From the NCBI RefSeq assembly GCF_007741515.1, contig NZ_CP036263.1, positions 3,211,178 through 3,275,177 of the forward strand: a DNA stretch of 64,000 bases. Reading direction: 5' to 3'. A program made the position numbers and the translations under genes. Source of the DNA: Adhaeretor mobilis (GTDB taxonomy: Bacteria > Planctomycetota > Planctomycetia > Pirellulales > Lacipirellulaceae). Below are positions 1 to 7,208 of the stretch, piece after piece; position 1 is the first letter of the stretch, and each line of letters opens with the position of its first letter. Below the pieces are notes generated by a model that saw nothing but the letters and a program-made list of their open reading frames with translations, was not told where the DNA came from and did not search any database.

Positions 1-38
1 AGCGTGCAAAATAGCATGCATGGGGGCGGTACCCCACT

Positions 39-380
39 TTAAGGATGCGTTTCACCGACATGGCTATCGATGCGCTCTCCCGCGACGTCCAATTGATAGG
101 CGTTGCCGGATACGGGACATGTGGGGATGCCGCTGGGGAAGTGTGTTGGTTCCAGGGTAGCAAGATCGGCAGGGAAGCTGCCGTTTTCTAGATTGTATAG
201 CTCCAAGGCGGAATTCAATTGTGCGCGATTGTGACTGCACGTCTTCACCGCGGCGTTGTGGCTCGATACCGAAGCGCGCGGAACAATAATGCCCGCTAGA
301 ATTCCGATAATCGTTACGACTGCTAACAGTTCCAGCAAGGAGAATGCTCGGCGTGGACTTGCGGGGGAGGTCTTCATCAT
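39..380 (-). CDS. Type II secretion/type IV pilus pseudopilin, divergent from the main operon
   Basis: About 113 residues from tandem ATG codons at 380 and 377. The N-terminus is a class III prepilin signal: basic SPRR, then A|FSLLELLAVV with the Glu at +5 and a single hydrophobic helix, so it should be processed by a prepilin peptidase and assembled into a pseudopilus. The C-terminal half has a Cys in KTCSHN and a CPVSGNAYQLD motif, suggesting one disulfide-linked globular head. It is a paralogue of the product at 4137-4466, which has the same Cys pair, and of 4695-5015 by its helix. It is transcribed away from the secretion operon. An upstream in-frame extension to 512 is possible but has no signal-like content. 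Confidence 0.85.
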   Translation of the reverse strand: MMKTSPASPRRAFSLLELLAVVTIIGILAGIIVPRASVSSHNAAVKTCSHNRAQLNSALELYNLENGSFPADLATLEPTHFPSGIPTCPVSGNAYQLDVAGERIDSHVGETHP

Positions 381-739
381 TTGGTCTCTTCGAATCCGTT
401 TTTGTCCTGGCAGTTGAGTGCGGTGCTCAATGAGCCTCATTGAGTGGTATGAAAGCATAGCACCCGACAGCAGTTGCGTGCCGGATGTGACCCTGTTCAT
501 GGACCTCACCAATGCTCTTGCCGTCGTCGCCTTGACGGTTAGCCGGATTGTACCGCTCGATGCGGCAAGGTTCGCTTAGAGAAACCGCTCCGGTGAGTAA
601 GACTTTGACTCCCCACTTCTGCGAGCTATTTTTGCTAGGCGTGTTGTCAGAGGACAACCTGCCTTCTCGGGAAATGATTCCGGGAGTCACCAGCTACGCC
701 GGGTTGAGGACGACCCTGCTCATCCCCCCTAAATAAAAT
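381..739. other. Intergenic region between divergent secretion genes
   Basis: This 359-bp stretch separates the leftward pseudopilin gene from the rightward operon beginning at 740. It should hold both promoters, but I could not assign -35/-10 boxes with confidence. Short open frames on both strands have no recognisable motif and are not credible genes. Confidence 0.5.
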
Positions 740-1135
740 ATGTCATCGCCCCGTTCCATCGTCTTGTTGATTGAAGAAGAGCCTGTACTCCGCGAGATTA
801 CTGCGTTTCGTTTGGAGTTGCTCGGATTCGAAGTAGTGGAAAAAGACAACGCCGCGAAGGCCTCGTTATGGATCAGTTCCAAGCTGCCCAATTTGGTTGC
901 CATAGGACACATATCCGATGTCGACTCAATCGAATTCATCAATCGGCTTAGCGACGACCAACGTAGCAATCACATCCCCGTTGTGTATCTCTCAGCCAAT
1001 TCCGACCTGGAAGAAGTGCAACGGGCGTTTAACGCAGGTGCAGACGAGTACCTCGTCACCCCGTACGATCCGGTCGTGTTGGAAAAGAAGGTTGTGAACT
1101 TGATTGCCGCTGCCGCAGAACACACCCCAGAGTAA
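740..1135 (+). CDS. Degenerate CheY-like receiver-domain protein
   Basis: A stand-alone receiver-fold protein of 131 residues. The beta1 acidic cluster is E12-E13-E14 and the beta4 Ser is present (VVYLSAN, S85). The beta3 segment that normally ends in the phosphoacceptor Asp reads LVAIGH, so the Asp is replaced by G56/H57. The conserved Lys of the K-P motif is Thr (YLVTPYDP, T107). Phosphorylation by a histidine kinase is therefore unlikely; a phosphorylation-independent adaptor role is an inference. It is the first gene of the secretion operon, 50 bp before the GspE-like ATPase, so it may act on pilus or secretion assembly. The start is an ATG without a clear Shine-Dalgarno sequence. Confidence 0.8.
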   Translation: MSSPRSIVLLIEEEPVLREITAFRLELLGFEVVEKDNAAKASLWISSKLPNLVAIGHISDVDSIEFINRLSDDQRSNHIPVVYLSANSDLEEVQRAFNAGADEYLVTPYDPVVLEKKVVNLIAAAAEHTPE

Positions 1136-1185
1136 GTCCCCCCCTCCCCGGTTAGACTCCCCCTCCCCAAGATTGCGATATTTCT

Positions 1186-2871
1186 ATGGCCCGTTTAGGC
1201 GACATCCTTGTTCGACAAGGCTGCATCACTGAAGCTCAGTTGCAAAGTGCGCTGATCGCTCAGGGTTCGGAGCGTGGTCTACTAGGTACGATCCTCATTC
1301 GGCGAAGTTTGATTTCGCCGGAGCAGTTGGGCAATGCTCTTAGCGAGCAGTACGGTGTGGAGTTTGTGGAGGTGATTGCCGAAAGCATCAACCCGCAAGT
1401 TGTTCGCCTGCTTCCTGAAGAGCTCGCCCGCGAACGACGTGTGGCACCCATAGCAGTGGAAGGAACCGCCTTGCAGCTTGCCATGATCGCTCCTGACGAC
1501 ATGGATACGATCTGCGAAGCGGAGCTTATTACCGGCTACCACGTCGAACCGGTGGTTGCCTTGCCAAACAGCATCAGCGCTGCGCTGGATCGTGGATTTG
1601 ACGATCGTGTTGTCGCTCGCCAGACGGTAGTCGACATGAAGATGGCCGACTTAGAAGCGGCTGAGGACATGATCGAGGAGGAGCTTGCCACTGACACGCT
1701 TGAAGAAGATCAAGCTCCCGTCGTGCGGTTGGTGCGGGCCATCCTGATGGGTGCCATCAATGCAGGGAGCAGCGATATCCACCTCGAGCCCCATCAGCCA
1801 GAGATGCGAGTGCGTTACCGCGTAGACGGAACCTTGCAAGCGGTGATGACCATCCCGAGACATATTGAAGAAGCAGTCGTGGCGCGTATCAAAGTGATGG
1901 CCGACATGGACACCACCGAAAGCCGCCGTCCGCAGGATGGCCAGCTGACCATTCACGAATCGGGCTCGCGAGTGAACTTTCGTGTTAGCACAATCCCCAC
2001 TGTGGGCGGCGAAAAAGTCGTGATGCGGCTCTTGGACGAGGGTAGCCGCTCGTTTCAGCTAGAGCACCTTGGCCTGTGCCAACGCGATCTGAACAAGATT
2101 CAAACACTGATCGACAAGCCTCACGGCATGATCGTGGTGACCGGCCCGACGGGCTCGGGTAAGAGTACGACCATGTACTCCGTACTCTCCAAGCTCAACG
2201 CTGTGAGCCGCAACATCGTTACCGTGGAAGACCCGGTTGAGTATCGCCTCCCGGGCATCAATCAGGTTGCCTCCGATAGCGAGCACGGCCTGGGCTTTGC
2301 GAATGCCCTGAAATACATCATGCGTCAAGATCCTGACGTAATCATGCTGGGTGAAATCCGCGATCACGAAACCGCCAAAACTGCTGTGCAGGCAGCCCTC
2401 ACTGGTCACTTGCTCATTAGCACATTGCACACCAACGACGCCGTGGGTGCTGTGAACCGGCTTAATGACCTGGGCATCGATAACTTCAAGACCGGTGGAG
2501 CGTTGCTCGGGGCGATAGCCCAGCGTCTGTTACGCTCTATCTGCGAGCATTGTAAAGAACCGGCTGAGTCAAATGATCATTACTTGAACGCTCTCAACCA
2601 CGGCATTGATATCCCACCAGACACAATCTTCTACCGTGGCCGCGGCTGCAAGAAGTGCCTGGGAACAGGGTACTCTGGTCGTGTCCCTATTTACGAGATC
2701 ATGGTCGTTACGCCGCGACTCTCCGAAGCTATCGAGAAGGGCTTGCCCACAACAAAAATTCGTGAGATTGCCGTTGAAGAAGGCATGGTGGAGCTTGCCG
2801 GTGCCGGTATCGAGCAAGTGATCGCCGGCAAAACGACTCTCGAAGAAGTCTTCTACAAGGTCTCTGGCTAA
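1186..2871 (+). CDS. GspE/PilB family secretion assembly ATPase
   Basis: Cytoplasmic hexameric ATPase that powers pseudopilus or pilus assembly. Residues 1-150 match the MshEN/GspE-N type domain (ARLGDILVRQGCITEAQL). The ATPase core shows Walker A GPTGSGKST around residue 320, an Asp box, and Walker B DPDVIMLGEIRD around 381-392, with His boxes following (TGHLLISTLHTND). The zinc-binding CM module is present as CEHC near 453 and CKKC near 487. The length of 561 aa is normal for the family. It is followed by its usual partner GspF/PilC after a gap containing a dispersed repeat. I cannot separate PilB from GspE by motif, so no symbol is given. Confidence 0.95.
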   Translation: MARLGDILVRQGCITEAQLQSALIAQGSERGLLGTILIRRSLISPEQLGNALSEQYGVEFVEVIAESINPQVVRLLPEELARERRVAPIAVEGTALQLAMIAPDDMDTICEAELITGYHVEPVVALPNSISAALDRGFDDRVVARQTVVDMKMADLEAAEDMIEEELATDTLEEDQAPVVRLVRAILMGAINAGSSDIHLEPHQPEMRVRYRVDGTLQAVMTIPRHIEEAVVARIKVMADMDTTESRRPQDGQLTIHESGSRVNFRVSTIPTVGGEKVVMRLLDEGSRSFQLEHLGLCQRDLNKIQTLIDKPHGMIVVTGPTGSGKSTTMYSVLSKLNAVSRNIVTVEDPVEYRLPGINQVASDSEHGLGFANALKYIMRQDPDVIMLGEIRDHETAKTAVQAALTGHLLISTLHTNDAVGAVNRLNDLGIDNFKTGGALLGAIAQRLLRSICEHCKEPAESNDHYLNALNHGIDIPPDTIFYRGRGCKKCLGTGYSGRVPIYEIMVVTPRLSEAIEKGLPTTKIREIAVEEGMVELAGAGIEQVIAGKTTLEEVFYKVSG

Positions 2872-2878
2872 ATAGCCT

Positions 2879-2910
2879 GTAGGGAACGCCCTTAGTGGCA
2901 TTTCGCGGAA
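2879..2910 (+). repeat. Dispersed palindromic repeat, family 1, copy A
   Basis: This 32-bp intergenic sequence begins GTAGGGAACGCCCTTAGTGG and continues with TTTCGCGGAA. It matches, with few changes, two minus-strand elements at 62101-62128 and 62469-62501. The common core GGAACGCC-(CTCCGT)-GGCGTT is an imperfect palindrome able to form a hairpin. It lies between the GspE stop and the GspF start, and its presence argues against a GTG start at 2895 for the next gene. Confidence 0.65.
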
Positions 2911-2924
2911 TAGGAACATCAACC

Positions 2925-4094
2925 ATGTCAAGACGCAAACGCTACGCAACAGCCACTGCCGGAGTCGGAACCTATGATTCCGGCGGTACAGTTACCAAGG
3001 CGGACGAACCGTTCGACCTTTGGGTAGCGCTCACCAAGCCGCGAAATGGCCAACACAAGATGAAGCCTGCGGAGATGACCTTCATCCTCCGTAATCTTTC
3101 CACTTTGGTGAGCAACGGTGTTCCGCTGCCCAAAGCGCTAAGCACGCTAGCCAAGGAAGACTCGTTGTCGAAGCATCAAGAGGTGTTGGACGCGCTGCGT
3201 CGCAAAGTGGAAGGCGGTTCCACGTTCAGCAGTGCTTTGAGTGCCTACCCCCACATGGCAGACAAAATCACGCTCGCGCAGATCCGATTGGGTGAGCGTT
3301 CAGGTACGTTGGTGGATACACTTACCCATCTGGCTGAGCATCGCAACAAGTCGCGTGAGCTCCGCGAACAGGTCATAAGGAAGCTCGCATATCCAGTAAT
3401 GCTAGTCGTTCTCGGTGGCGGGCTGATCACCTTCCTGCTCTTGTACGTAGTGCCCGTATTTCAAACCACCTACGAAGACGCCAAGGTTGCGCTGCCCTTT
3501 GTCACCCAGGTGCTCATTACCTTTGGTGAACTTTGTAAGAGATACTTACCCTGGATCGTTGGTGGCGGAATACTAACGATTGCTGCCCTCAAGCAACTAC
3601 GGAAGAAGGACGATTTTGCTTCCAAAATGGATCGCGCTGTGCTTCGACTCCCCATGTTTGGCAATCTGTTGAGGGACATGTCGGTTCTGCAGGTTATGGA
3701 AGTACTAAATAACCTAATGAGTGCCGGTTTTAACCTGGCAGATGCACTCGCGGATACTGCGGATTCCGTTAGCAATCGAGCGGTACGCAAGGCCGTGACA
3801 GACTTGCGGATCGCAGTACAACGCGGCGAGCGATTCAGCCGTGAACTTGAAAAGCACGAAGACCTCTTTCCACCAATCGTAAATCAACTGGTTATCGTCG
3901 GCGAAAGCACAGGCAAGCTCACGAACGCTACATTCGACATTTGCAATCACATACGTGCTGAAATCGAGCGAAAGACCACCATGATGGTGGGTGCCTTGGA
4001 ACCGATTCTTACGATCGGCCTCGCTTCGGCCATTGCCGTGATCCTGTTGGCGATTTACTTGCCGATGTTCGACATGGTCAATACGATCTCGTAA
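2925..4094 (+). CDS. GspF/PilC family inner-membrane platform protein
   Basis: About 389 residues. It has the duplicated T2SSF domain: first copy with FILRNLSTLVSNGVPLPKAL around residues 50-65 and a transmembrane segment near 160-185 (VMLVVLGGGLITFLLLYVVPVF), second copy with LNNLMSAGFNLADAL near 265 and a C-terminal membrane helix (ILTIGLASAIAVILLAIYLPMF). It anchors the GspE ATPase and the pseudopilin assembly site in the inner membrane. The start is placed at the ATG at 2925, which has AGGAA 8 bp upstream; an earlier GTG at 2895 lies inside a repeat. The N-terminal 45 residues before the first domain are basic and low-complexity. Confidence 0.93.
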   Translation: MSRRKRYATATAGVGTYDSGGTVTKADEPFDLWVALTKPRNGQHKMKPAEMTFILRNLSTLVSNGVPLPKALSTLAKEDSLSKHQEVLDALRRKVEGGSTFSSALSAYPHMADKITLAQIRLGERSGTLVDTLTHLAEHRNKSRELREQVIRKLAYPVMLVVLGGGLITFLLLYVVPVFQTTYEDAKVALPFVTQVLITFGELCKRYLPWIVGGGILTIAALKQLRKKDDFASKMDRAVLRLPMFGNLLRDMSVLQVMEVLNNLMSAGFNLADALADTADSVSNRAVRKAVTDLRIAVQRGERFSRELEKHEDLFPPIVNQLVIVGESTGKLTNATFDICNHIRAEIERKTTMMVGALEPILTIGLASAIAVILLAIYLPMFDMVNTIS

Positions 4095-4136
4095 AACAAT
4101 CAATTGCCCTCATTTCAACTTGCCTGGTGAATTATC

Positions 4137-4466
4137 GTGATAGGACAAAGCAGAACACGCCACGGCTTTTCCATGATGGAGATGATGGCAGTGATCGCAC
4201 TGCTCGGAATAATCGCTGCTGTGATGGTCCCCCGCCTTGCCGGCAACGACGTTAAAGCAAACAGGGCTGCCTGTCACACAAACATCGGTAATATAGAAAT
4301 TCAAGCGGAGCTTTGGCACCATAATACTGGTGGCTGGCCTGCCACGAATCTGTCTGACATCGGTGCGGATCTTGATTACTTCACTGACGGCATCGCTACG
4401 TGCCCTGTGGATGGCGCGCCGTATGCCATTGATGCCGCAGGGCGTGTTGTTGGACACACCCACTAG
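4137..4466 (+). CDS. Pseudopilin with conserved Cys pair
   Basis: A 109-aa prepilin with GTG start. The signal RTRHG10|FSMMEMMAVIALLGI has Glu at +5 of the mature protein. The head domain carries AACHTN and CPVDGAPYAID, the same two-cysteine pattern as the divergent paralogue at 39-380, implying a disulfide. It ends in GRVVGHTH, close to the SHVGETHP end of the paralogue. It sits third in the secretion operon, directly after the platform protein, and could be a major-pilin (GspG-like) subunit. Confidence 0.85.
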   Translation: MIGQSRTRHGFSMMEMMAVIALLGIIAAVMVPRLAGNDVKANRAACHTNIGNIEIQAELWHHNTGGWPATNLSDIGADLDYFTDGIATCPVDGAPYAIDAAGRVVGHTH

Positions 4467-4694
4467 CGGGTTCTCGTTAGTGGAAAGCTTGCAATGGCAC
4501 CGAATGTGACGGTTAATCACCCTGTCAACTCCACGGAGTTGGCAAAGATCGTAGAAACCACAAACACGATGTAATTCGTGACCTACTTTTAAGTAAACCG
4601 TAGGAGCTAACACCACAAGTTCCCAGTTTATTAGTAATGGGTCGTTTGACCGGCCCCCTCGACCTTTCGGTCCTGCCCATAGGAGTTCCCTGAA

Positions 4695-5015
4695 ATGAAG
4701 AAGTCTGGAAAACGCAGCGGTTTCTCGTTGCTCGAATTGCTTGCCGTTGTAACAATTCTCGGCATTATCGCCTCGATCATCGTGCCTCGTGTAACGGTTT
4801 CGAGCGATACCGCGAAACAGAAGGTTCGTGCTCACCACATTGGTACACTCAATGCATCTGTCGAACGCTTTTACATCGACAACGGCACATGGCCAGACGA
4901 TGCTGCACCGTTTAGTGCTGGTAACCTGGACAGCGTTTACCTGCCAGATGGAGCACCAACCGACCCGACAGGCGTAGGCTACACCTACAACGCCACTAAA
5001 GAACGTTTTGAATAA
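4695..5015 (+). CDS. Pseudopilin, GspG-like
   Basis: A 106-aa prepilin. The signal KRSG9|FSLLELLAVVTILGI is canonical and nearly identical through the hydrophobic helix to the product at 39-380 (LLELLAVVTIIGI, IIVPR, VSS). The C-terminal head lacks the Cys pair of its two paralogues. ATG start with AGGAG about 9 bp upstream, a good Shine-Dalgarno match for this genome. The preceding 228-bp gap contains a 6-bp-stem hairpin at 4526-4541 and a 15-nt sequence (4615-4629) also found at 17335-17349. Confidence 0.88.
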   Translation: MKKSGKRSGFSLLELLAVVTILGIIASIIVPRVTVSSDTAKQKVRAHHIGTLNASVERFYIDNGTWPDDAAPFSAGNLDSVYLPDGAPTDPTGVGYTYNATKERFE

Positions 5016-5052
5016 ATCGCCAAGTTGAATTACCCACAGGGCGATCACTTTT

Positions 5053-5550
5053 ATGCGAACACAATCGCAAAATCAGCTCAGAGCTCGCCGTCCCTTGGGA
5101 TGGCGGGCTTTTAGCTTGTTGGAAGTCACAGCCGTAGTCGCGGTCATTGGCATCGTCAGCTTGGCGGCGATCTCGCGCCTTGGCAACGATTCGCTGACAA
5201 ACCTCAGTGCCGAGGGCTACGCTCGCACATTGCAATCTGATCTGCAGCAAGTCCGCCAACGCACAGCTGCTACCGGCGACAACCATTTCCTGCGTGTAAC
5301 CTATGATGGCTCGAGTATATCGAGCTACGTGATGTGGCGCAGAGCAAGTGGCGGCGATGTCATCGTCGACTCAGCTCGCACTACGCCGGTTGGCCTAGTA
5401 GTGACCTCTACGCACGCCGACTTGGAATTTGATTTCGACGGTTCATCGTTGGCTCTCTATACCGTGACTATCGTTGGTCCCAGTCGCTCGTGGCAAGTTA
5501 CCACGGTACCCGCTACGGGGCTCTGCCAAGTTTTCGACATCACACCGTAA
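5053..5550 (+). CDS. Minor pseudopilin, GspH-like
   Basis: 165 residues with an ATG start. After a basic leader (RARRPLGWR) comes A19|FSLLEVTAVVAVIGIVSLAAISRLG, with Ala rather than Gly before the cleavage site and Glu at +5. The beta-rich head (LRVTYDGSSISSYVMWRRASG, LEFDFDGSSLALYTVTIVG) resembles the GspH/FimT minor pseudopilin fold. It lies 37 bp after the GspG-like gene in the same operon. The stop codon is inside a hairpin at 5547-5572. Confidence 0.85.
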   Translation: MRTQSQNQLRARRPLGWRAFSLLEVTAVVAVIGIVSLAAISRLGNDSLTNLSAEGYARTLQSDLQQVRQRTAATGDNHFLRVTYDGSSISSYVMWRRASGGDVIVDSARTTPVGLVVTSTHADLEFDFDGSSLALYTVTIVGPSRSWQVTTVPATGLCQVFDITP

Positions 5551-5572
5551 ACCTCGCTAGTTCGGGGTTTAC
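5547..5572 (+). terminator. Hairpin overlapping a stop codon inside the pseudopilin operon
   Basis: Arms GTAAACCTCG (5547-5556) and CGGGGTTTAC (5563-5572) pair over 10 bp with one G-T pair and a 6-nt loop, beginning one base before the TAA stop. There is no strong T-run downstream, so it may be an attenuator or an mRNA 3'-end stabiliser rather than a full terminator. The next gene starts 163 bp later. Confidence 0.4.
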
Positions 5573-5734
5573 ATTCTTGGGTGTGTTGTATGGCGATTGC
5601 CTACTGTGAGGGTCCACACGGTTGTTTCGATTTTGTTCGGGAACACCCGAGAACCCAGTAATCACGTATTCTGTGACCTATGCTCTTGATGAGACGTTGA
5701 GTTCTGTCAACGTCGTAATCAATGTTTTTGCAAC

Positions 5735-6193
5735 ATGAATACACGACGCCCTCACCAACGACGAAGTACAAGGCGCTGCGGCTTCTCTCTACTAGAGATG
5801 GTCGCCGCGACGGCTCTGGTCACCGGTACGTTAGTACCTGCCTTGGCTTTCATGCGAGATGCAATGTCGGTGAGTAGAGAAGCGCACATGCGAAGTTTGC
5901 TTTCCAACTTCGCTGTCATGAAGCTCGAAGAGCAAACCTCAGTTGCGATGCGCAATTGGACAAACCTTACCGACAACGGCAACCTGGGTGCCTACGGGCA
6001 TAGTGAGCTTGGATATGAACTAACTCAATCAGACGCCCCAGCAGATGGTGGCATCGCTGGACAACTCATGTCGATTTCGGTCACCATTTTCGACGATTCC
6101 GACGCTAGTGGAACTCCCGGAGCCACCGAAATTCAGATCACTTTCCGAACTAAGATTTCCAAACTGCTTTCCTACGAAAATGAAGAGCTCTAG
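5735..6193 (+). CDS. Minor pseudopilin, GspI-like
   Basis: 152 residues. The leader is strongly basic (NTRRPHQRRSTRRC), then G16|FSLLEMVAATALVTGTLVPALAF with Glu at +5. The head contains AHMRSLLSNFAVMKLEEQ, resembling the GspI/PilV-type minor pseudopilins that follow the helix with an A-x-x-x-A/L-A-x-x-K-x-E pattern. It overlaps the next pseudopilin gene by 14 bp, showing translational coupling. Confidence 0.82.
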   Translation: MNTRRPHQRRSTRRCGFSLLEMVAATALVTGTLVPALAFMRDAMSVSREAHMRSLLSNFAVMKLEEQTSVAMRNWTNLTDNGNLGAYGHSELGYELTQSDAPADGGIAGQLMSISVTIFDDSDASGTPGATEIQITFRTKISKLLSYENEEL

Positions 6194-6704
6194 CAGCAAA
6201 CCGAAACGAGGCTTCTCGTTGCTCGAATTGAGCATCGCGATGGCTATGATGGCTGCACTTTCAACAGCTAGCATGGTTGTGCTGCGCACTTCGCAAACCT
6301 CCTGGAATCGACACCGTGAGGACCATCAGCGTACTCAAGGGGCAGCAGCTATTGTAAGACATATTGTCAGAAACGTTAGACAGGCAACTGCGGTGACAGC
6401 AATATCCGCTCCTGCGGACACCTCGGGTACCTTGTCCCTGTTGCAATTGGATGGGTCCGTATTGGTATGGGACCACGACAATATCAACGATCAAGTGAAT
6501 TTCGGTGAGACTACCGCGGGCAACCTATTCGCCAACCATGTGACTCAGCTGAAATTTGTTGGCTATAAGGTCGATGGCACCACCCCAACAGAAGAGACCG
6601 ATCTCATTCACATTATCGAGTGTTCCGTAACTTACGAACTTAATCGCCCAGCAGGTACTACGACCCAAGTGCTCACTTCGAGAGCCTGGGTCCGATCCTG
6701 GTGA
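6180..6704 (+). CDS. Minor pseudopilin, GspJ-like
   Basis: About 174 residues from the ATG at 6180, which overlaps the end of the preceding gene. The signal is KSSSSKPKRG11|FSLLELSIAMAMMAALSTAS with Glu at +5. The larger beta-rich head (SLLQLDGSVLVWDH, ITELNRPAGTTTQVLTSRAWVRSW-type C-terminus) fits GspJ/PilW-class minor pseudopilins. A much longer in-frame extension upstream to 6045 is just read-through of the previous gene's region and is rejected. Its stop overlaps the GTG start of the next gene (GTGA). Confidence 0.82.
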   Translation: MKSSSSKPKRGFSLLELSIAMAMMAALSTASMVVLRTSQTSWNRHREDHQRTQGAAAIVRHIVRNVRQATAVTAISAPADTSGTLSLLQLDGSVLVWDHDNINDQVNFGETTAGNLFANHVTQLKFVGYKVDGTTPTEETDLIHIIECSVTYELNRPAGTTTQVLTSRAWVRSW

Positions 6705-7144
6705 ACCATGACAAGCAGACAATCAAGCCCCACAGATCCATGATCAGTCAACACGCAAGACAACGCCATCAACGCAGAGCCTATGGCTCGCCTGCAATCG
6801 CGCGCCGCGGTGCCGCTATGATGCTTTGCCTATTTGTTGTGTTCATGACCACGATGTTACTCGTTCAGATCCTAAATACGCTGACGAGCGACTTGGTTGT
6901 AATTCGTAGCACGATCGACCATGAACGTGCGCTCTACTTGGCGAACGCTGGCGTTCACGAGGCAGCAGCTCTGCTCGAGGCAGACAACACGTGGCGGGGG
7001 GTAGCCTCAGAAGGAACCTTCCCGAATCACGACACCTACACGGCAACGGCTGTCGATGGAGCGGATCCGTTCTCCGTGATCGTCGTCTCCTCTGGAGCCT
7101 CTGGCGAGGTGACCAGAAGCGTGACAGCCATGCTGGAATATTGA
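6701..7144 (+). CDS. PilX/GspK-like membrane-anchored pilus assembly protein
   Basis: 147 residues, GTG start overlapping the previous stop by 4 bp; an internal ATG at 6740 region (MISQHA) is the alternative. After a long basic leader (SPAIARRG) there is a hydrophobic helix AAMMLCLFVVFMTTMLLVQIL followed by ERALYLANAGVHEAAALLE, the pattern of PilX-type minor pilins (E-x-x-x-A-x-x-x-A-x-A). It lacks the FxLLE motif of the preceding pseudopilins. The C-terminal half is a short beta region. It is probably the tip component that replaces GspK. Confidence 0.75.
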   Translation: MNHDKQTIKPHRSMISQHARQRHQRRAYGSPAIARRGAAMMLCLFVVFMTTMLLVQILNTLTSDLVVIRSTIDHERALYLANAGVHEAAALLEADNTWRGVASEGTFPNHDTYTATAVDGADPFSVIVVSSGASGEVTRSVTAMLEY

Positions 7145-7155
7145 ACCTTCTCAAT

Positions 7156-7197
7156 AAACTATCAACTACGTACTTCCAACTACTAACTCTTAACTCC
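7156..7197 (+). repeat. Degenerate heptanucleotide tandem array (AACT core)
   Basis: Six consecutive 7-bp units (aaactat, caactac, gtacttc, caactac, taactct, taactcc) share ACT at positions 3-5. The array occupies almost the whole gap before the ATG at 7209. It is comparable to the array at 17337-17371 and reminiscent of the short tandem heptamer (STRR) sequences known from cyanobacteria. Confidence 0.6.
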
Positions 7198-7208
7198 CAT
7201 ATAAGATC

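Noticed and set aside
427..736. Two short overlapping open frames (427-690 minus, 548-736 plus) in the first intergenic gap
   Set aside because: Neither has a ribosome-binding site, a motif or plausible composition; they overlap each other on opposite strands.
2895..2924. GTG at 2895 as start of the GspF-like gene
   Set aside because: It lies within a dispersed repeat; the ATG at 2925 has an AGGAA sequence at proper spacing.
4110..5048. 312-aa open frame on the minus strand opposite two pseudopilin genes
   Set aside because: Long, but Cys/His-rich nonsense opposite clear prepilin genes on the plus strand; no motif.
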